A stretch of 64,000 nt of DNA, from assembly GCA_020161655.1 (NCBI GenBank), contig JAIUPC010000014.1, forward strand, positions 121,845-185,844. Reading direction: 5' to 3'. The stretch is from Pseudomonadota bacterium. Its GTDB lineage: Bacteria > Pseudomonadota > Alphaproteobacteria > Rhodobacterales > Rhodobacteraceae. The notes under the pieces are model-generated. The model worked only from the letters and a program-made list of their open reading frames with translations, searched no databases and had not been told where the DNA came from. The translations under genes and the position numbers were made by a program. Below are positions 61,311 through 64,000 of this stretch, in pieces. Each line of letters starts with the position of its first letter. Position 1 is the stretch's first letter.

Positions 61311-61821
61311 CAGGCCGTCGGGCAGCTTTGGAGGCGCCTTCCGGAAGGAGTCAGTCCAGCGCCCGGAGGACGCGGTGTCCGCTATCCGCGCCCTTCGAGC
61401 GCATCAGACCAAATGGCCGCACTCGGCGTGATCTGGCCTTCTGCCATGGCAGGCAGCTGTGTCCTCAATCCATCGGCTGGCAGAGGTTGCGATCGCACAA
61501 CTTTGGGCGGGGCAGCAGGCGTTCGCAGCAGTCGGATCAAGCGGCAGCAGTGGTCCGCGAGCATTTGCTTCGGCGCCCCCAGTTGGCTGCCCCGCATATG
61601 GTCGCGATCTGCCCCACTTAACCATGTCAGATCTCGGTGGCTTCAGGCCCCCGCAACCACAGAAATCTGGCTTGCAGCCATGCGGCCTCCTGCTGCAAGC
61701 AATACACGTATGTGATTGTCCTGTAATGCCAGTTCCGGCAACTCCCCCCTGATCGCGGCGGCGACTCCATCGGCGGTGTCCTGGTTCCGGCGAATGATCA
61801 TGGGGGTGAGACGCCTCCTTA
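61311..61821. other. Intergenic region, no recognised gene
   Basis: About 510 bases after the ABC permease. A 52-residue minus-strand frame, MIIRRNQDTADGVAAAIRGE ..., starts at 61801 and has AAGGAG about 13 bases upstream, but it matches nothing I know and may be a remnant. The region ends at the IS5-family remnant. Confidence 0.35.
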
Positions 61822-62389
61822 GGGTCAGGACCAATCGATTTTGCGCATGCGGCGTGATTCAGGCTCCGCAAGGAGACTGACCAATGAGCATACTGTTCTG
61901 GCTGACGGAGGCGCAGATGGCCCGCCTCCAGCCCTTCTTTCCGAAGGGCCATGGCAAACCGCGGGTTGATGACCGGCGTGCTCTGAGTGGCACTATCTTC
62001 ATCAGTCGCAATGGCTTGCGGTCGTGCGACGCGCCCAGGGAATATGGCCCGCCAAAGACCCTCTGCAACTGTTGGAAGCAGTGGGGCGACATGGGGTCTT
62101 CGCCCGGATGATGGAGGGGCTGGCCTCCGAAGTCACCAAGCAGAAGACGGTGATGATTGACGCGACCTGCTTGAAGGCGCACCGCACGGCTTTGAGCCTG
62201 CGGGCGAAAAAGGGGGGGCCGACGACCAGCGCCGGCGTCTGATCGGGTGCACAAAGGGCGGGCCGAACACGAAACTGCATGCCGTTACAGATGCGAAGGC
62301 CGTCCGCTCAAGTTCTTCATGACGCTTGCCACCATCGCTCTCGCCGCTGCCGTCATGTTCTGGCTTTGAAGTTCAATGGGGCCCGACCC
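61822..62389 (+). mobile_element. Degenerate IS5-family insertion sequence
   Basis: Left end GGGTCAGGACCAAT (61822-) and right end, read inverted, GGGTCGGGCCCCAT (ending 62389) agree at 11 of 14 positions and bound a broken transposase gene. The element is only about 570 bases, against the roughly 800-900 expected, because of an internal deletion. It lies five bases from the stop of the toxin gene. Confidence 0.75.
61884..62369 (+). pseudogene. IS5-family transposase remnant
   Basis: Frame 1 (61884-62111) reads FWLTEAQMARLQPFFPKGHG with CDAPREYGPPKTL. After a frameshift, frame 2 continues FARMMEGLASEVTKQKTVMI then DATCLKAHRTALSLRAKKGG. Another shift gives KGGPNTKLHAVTDA and RPLKFFMT, followed at once by the normal C-terminus TIALAAAVMFWL. 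The DDE catalytic middle between them is deleted. The gene cannot make active transposase. Confidence 0.85.
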
Positions 62390-62393
62390 AAAT

Positions 62394-63086
62394 TCATTCC
62401 GAAATCCGAGCACCGCCATGGTGATGTAGGATTTCGTCGGCAAGATCACTATCCATGGCCAAGCCGTCCATGCAGGCTCTCAGCCAAGCCGGATCGCGTA
62501 TCGCTAACACGGCCTTCCCATACGCGGATTCGACCGTATTGCCATAGGCCGCCCGTGCCTTCGCCCATGCCGCATCCGGGACCGGTCCCCAACGTGAAAT
62601 CATCATGGACAGATCTATGATGTCGCGGTTCAGAACCGACCGATCCGCATAGCGATCCGCGTTCGCCAGCAGCTTTTCGCAATACATGTCCTCGCGCGCC
62701 AGCACCGGCACCCCAAGTGCTGCATCGATTGTGCCGGAAAGTGCAATTCTTGCCTCGCGGACGATCTCGAACTTCACTCGCGCGTCACCCGCGCCAATTT
62801 GGGTGCGGATACCATACTGATCGGTGCGCACATCGCGCAGCACCCTGATCTCGGCGCCGGGTTTCAACAGGTTGTGGAGTGTTCCGCCAAAAGTCGCCTG
62901 ACGCAACTGCCGATAGCCGTCCTGCGACGCGCACAGGAAGTCAATGTCGATACTTTCGCGATACTCTCCCAAGGCCAGCACGATGGCGGTTCCGCCGCCG
63001 AAGTAGCATTCCGCCTCCGCCAACAGTTTCCCATCGATGGAGGCGAGAATCTTGGCGATGGCGTTGTGATGGGGCCGGTCAAACAT
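62394..63086 (-). CDS. AbiEii/AbiGii-like nucleotidyltransferase toxin
   Basis: A 230-residue nucleotidyltransferase-fold protein. The active-site pattern is FGGGTAIVLALGEYRESIDI then DFL (GG ... S-x-D-x-D), with a later ARVKFEIVREAR acidic strand and LVAREDMYCEKLLAN-like region conserved in AbiEii toxins. AbiEii proteins pair with antitoxins and can modify tRNA or other substrates; the activity here is inferred. It overlaps its upstream 67-aa partner by eight bases. At 230 residues it is shorter than many AbiEii proteins. Confidence 0.8.
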   Translation of the reverse strand: MFDRPHHNAIAKILASIDGKLLAEAECYFGGGTAIVLALGEYRESIDIDFLCASQDGYRQLRQATFGGTLHNLLKPGAEIRVLRDVRTDQYGIRTQIGAGDARVKFEIVREARIALSGTIDAALGVPVLAREDMYCEKLLANADRYADRSVLNRDIIDLSMMISRWGPVPDAAWAKARAAYGNTVESAYGKAVLAIRDPAWLRACMDGLAMDSDLADEILHHHGGARISE

Positions 63087-63282
63087 TCAGGACGCCGTTG
63101 CCATACCGGGCAACAAGCAAGTCCAGAAGAGCAAGCTCTTCCTTAGTCAGCCGATCGGTGTCGATGAAGCGCCAGTTGCGCTCGTAGAGTGCCAGAGCAT
63201 CCTCGCCCTCCAAAATCGTATTGGCGGGGCGGTTCCAGCACAGGTCCCGCAACTGCGGGTATTGCGCGATGTGGACGTTCAT
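63079..63282 (-). CDS. Small partner (putative antitoxin) of the AbiEii-like gene
   Basis: A 67-residue acidic protein: MNVHIAQYPQLRDLCWNRPA, ALALYERNWRFID, then LTKEELALLDLLVARYGNG. It has no helix-turn-helix and is unlike the classic AbiEi antitoxin, which is a DNA-binding protein of about 200 residues. AAGGGAAG precedes ATG 63282. Its stop overlaps the toxin start by eight bases, which strongly implies co-translation as an antitoxin-toxin unit. Confidence 0.65.
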   Translation of the reverse strand: MNVHIAQYPQLRDLCWNRPANTILEGEDALALYERNWRFIDTDRLTKEELALLDLLVARYGNGVLNV

Positions 63283-63676
63283 GGGGCTTCCCTTCTGTGC
63301 GCAAACATAGCTGTTCCAGGTAAAGTTTTCCATAGGCCGTCATCGCGACTGCTGTCTCCTTGGCGAAGCGAAGGCGCTTGAGCCTGCGCTGCCGCGTCGG
63401 AGAAGCAGGGAGCTTTTCCACTGATTGGGGCCGATCCGCCGCGCGGTACCGCAGCAGACGTTCGCCAAAGTTCAAGTCCCGCCCCCGCAAAGGGCCATCG
63501 GTCAATTGTTTCTTGGGCTGGAGCCAGTAGCTTGCTCCTTAAGTCCGGCGTCCGGCCGCTCGACCTCCGGATTTCCGTGGTTCCAAAGGCGCAGCCACTG
63601 TCCCAGCAGTTTGCAAGCGCGCCCTAACCCATTGAAATTGCGCAGCAGTATTTCTTCCAGTTTACACAGATTACCC
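63283..63676. other. Intergenic region upstream of the toxin-antitoxin pair
   Basis: These 394 bases should carry the promoter of the minus-strand pair. Open frames exist on both strands but none looks like protein of a known family. The right end joins the phage capsid-like fragment. Confidence 0.4.
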
Positions 63677-63862
63677 AATGAAACCATCACCACGCGCCTG
63701 CCGGCGCTGACCGAGAACGGCGGCCGAGTGAACCGTGTCGGCTGGACCCGGAAAGAGCTGGTGGGCTCCATTGCCAAGTTCGGCTTCTTCACCGAGTTCA
63801 CACAGGAGAGCTTCGACTTCGACAGTGACTCCGAGCTCTACGGCCATCTCAGCCGCGAGTGA
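63677..63862 (+). pseudogene. Phage major capsid-like gene fragment, cut by IS3 element
   Basis: The frame [20 protein letters not shown], then [20 protein letters not shown] and [16 protein letters not shown], resembles the middle of N4 gp56-type capsid proteins. There is no start upstream, and on the right it ends at TGA 63860-63862, which is formed by the first bases of the inserted IS3-family element. Only about 61 codons remain. Confidence 0.5.
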
Positions 63863-64000
63863 CCTGCCACGGGATTTTTCCTCCATCTGCGACTAGAGTC
63901 CGCCCCAAGGAAGGGACGGACGATGAAGCGAACGATACGAAGCGAAGAGCAGATCATCGGCATCTTGCAGGAGCATGAGGCCGGAGCGAAGTGCGCGGAC
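63860..64000 (+). mobile_element. IS3-family insertion sequence, left end (continues beyond window)
   Basis: The element appears to start at TGACCTGCCACGGGATTTTT, a terminus like those of the IS407 group of IS3, 63 bases before an OrfA start. The right end lies outside the window. Confidence 0.65.
63923..64000 (+). CDS. IS3-family transposase OrfA (partial)
   Basis: The first 26 codons read MKRTIRSEEQIIGILQEHEA then GAKCAD, the typical opening of an IS3 OrfA helix-turn-helix protein. AAGGGA lies upstream of ATG 63923. The gene continues past the end of the window. Confidence 0.85.
   Translation, partial: MKRTIRSEEQIIGILQEHEAGAKCAD

Noticed and set aside
61643-61834. A small minus-strand frame (MIIRRNQDTADG...) with a nearby AAGGAG.
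   Set aside because: Protein-like in parts, but too short, with no family and in a decayed region, so it is not listed as a gene.

Overview
The window is high-GC DNA from an alphaproteobacterium, almost certainly of the Rhodobacterales/Rhodobacteraceae. This rests on gene content and order (RpoH and CarD of alphaproteobacterial type, a SUV3-like helicase next to an S4 protein and FdxA, an Anbu proteasome-like cluster, an RTX-Hint secreted protein) and on the codon use. The species cannot be named from the sequence alone.

1-14.5 kb: thrS, a cold-shock gene with a strong terminator, an ArsC/Spx-like gene, two paralogous small proteins of unknown function, then a small mobile patch. The patch holds a REP-associated tyrosine transposase (RAYT) with a pair of REP palindromes inside its own reading frame, a second REP pair, a cluster of hairpins and an AT-richer HNH-like gene. 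Housekeeping genes follow: thyX, gloA, a DUF1194 protein, a CuyA/DcyD-like PLP enzyme coupled to a glycosyltransferase-like protein, a VOC protein, a DegP-type protease, an O-acetylhomoserine sulfhydrylase and a TetR regulator divergent from a small secreted protein. A roughly 70-100 bp dispersed repeat occurs at 7.1, 13.7 and 27.1 kb.

14.9-47.8 kb is chromosomal core: a SIMPL protein, a large protein resembling a GspL/PilM-GspC/PilP fusion, a CPA2 K+/H+ antiporter, CarD, FdxA, S4 protein, SUV3-like helicase and TPR protein; SCP2 protein and lysophospholipase-like hydrolase; the Anbu / transglutaminase / alpha-E / circularly permuted ATP-grasp cluster; a ligase-associated exonuclease with an ATP-dependent DNA ligase; PepF; the 1515-aa RTX-Hint protein; an M19 dipeptidase; a Gfo/Idh/MocA oxidoreductase; rpoH, kup, rluD; a small membrane protein and tRNA-Cys.

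47.8-54.1 kb looks like an integrative/mobilizable island at the 3' end of tRNA-Cys: a DUF3883 nuclease-like gene, a tyrosine recombinase with a small overlapping partner, an exonuclease fragment, two small cargo genes (one MazF/PemK-like), and a MobV-type relaxase whose N-terminus is cut off by an in-frame TAA, with a possible oriT upstream.

54.3-61.3 kb is a sugar or polyol uptake and catabolism locus: a regulator joining an RpiR-type HTH to a periplasmic-binding-protein-like domain, an SDR and a divergent IolG-like dehydrogenase separated by a promoter with two matching operator-like dyads, and a complete ribose/inositol-type ABC transporter.

61.3-64 kb is a graveyard of mobile DNA: an IS5-family remnant with frameshifts, an internal deletion and recognisable terminal repeats; an AbiEii-like nucleotidyltransferase toxin with a 67-aa partner; and a phage capsid-like fragment cut by the left end of an IS3-family element that runs off the window.
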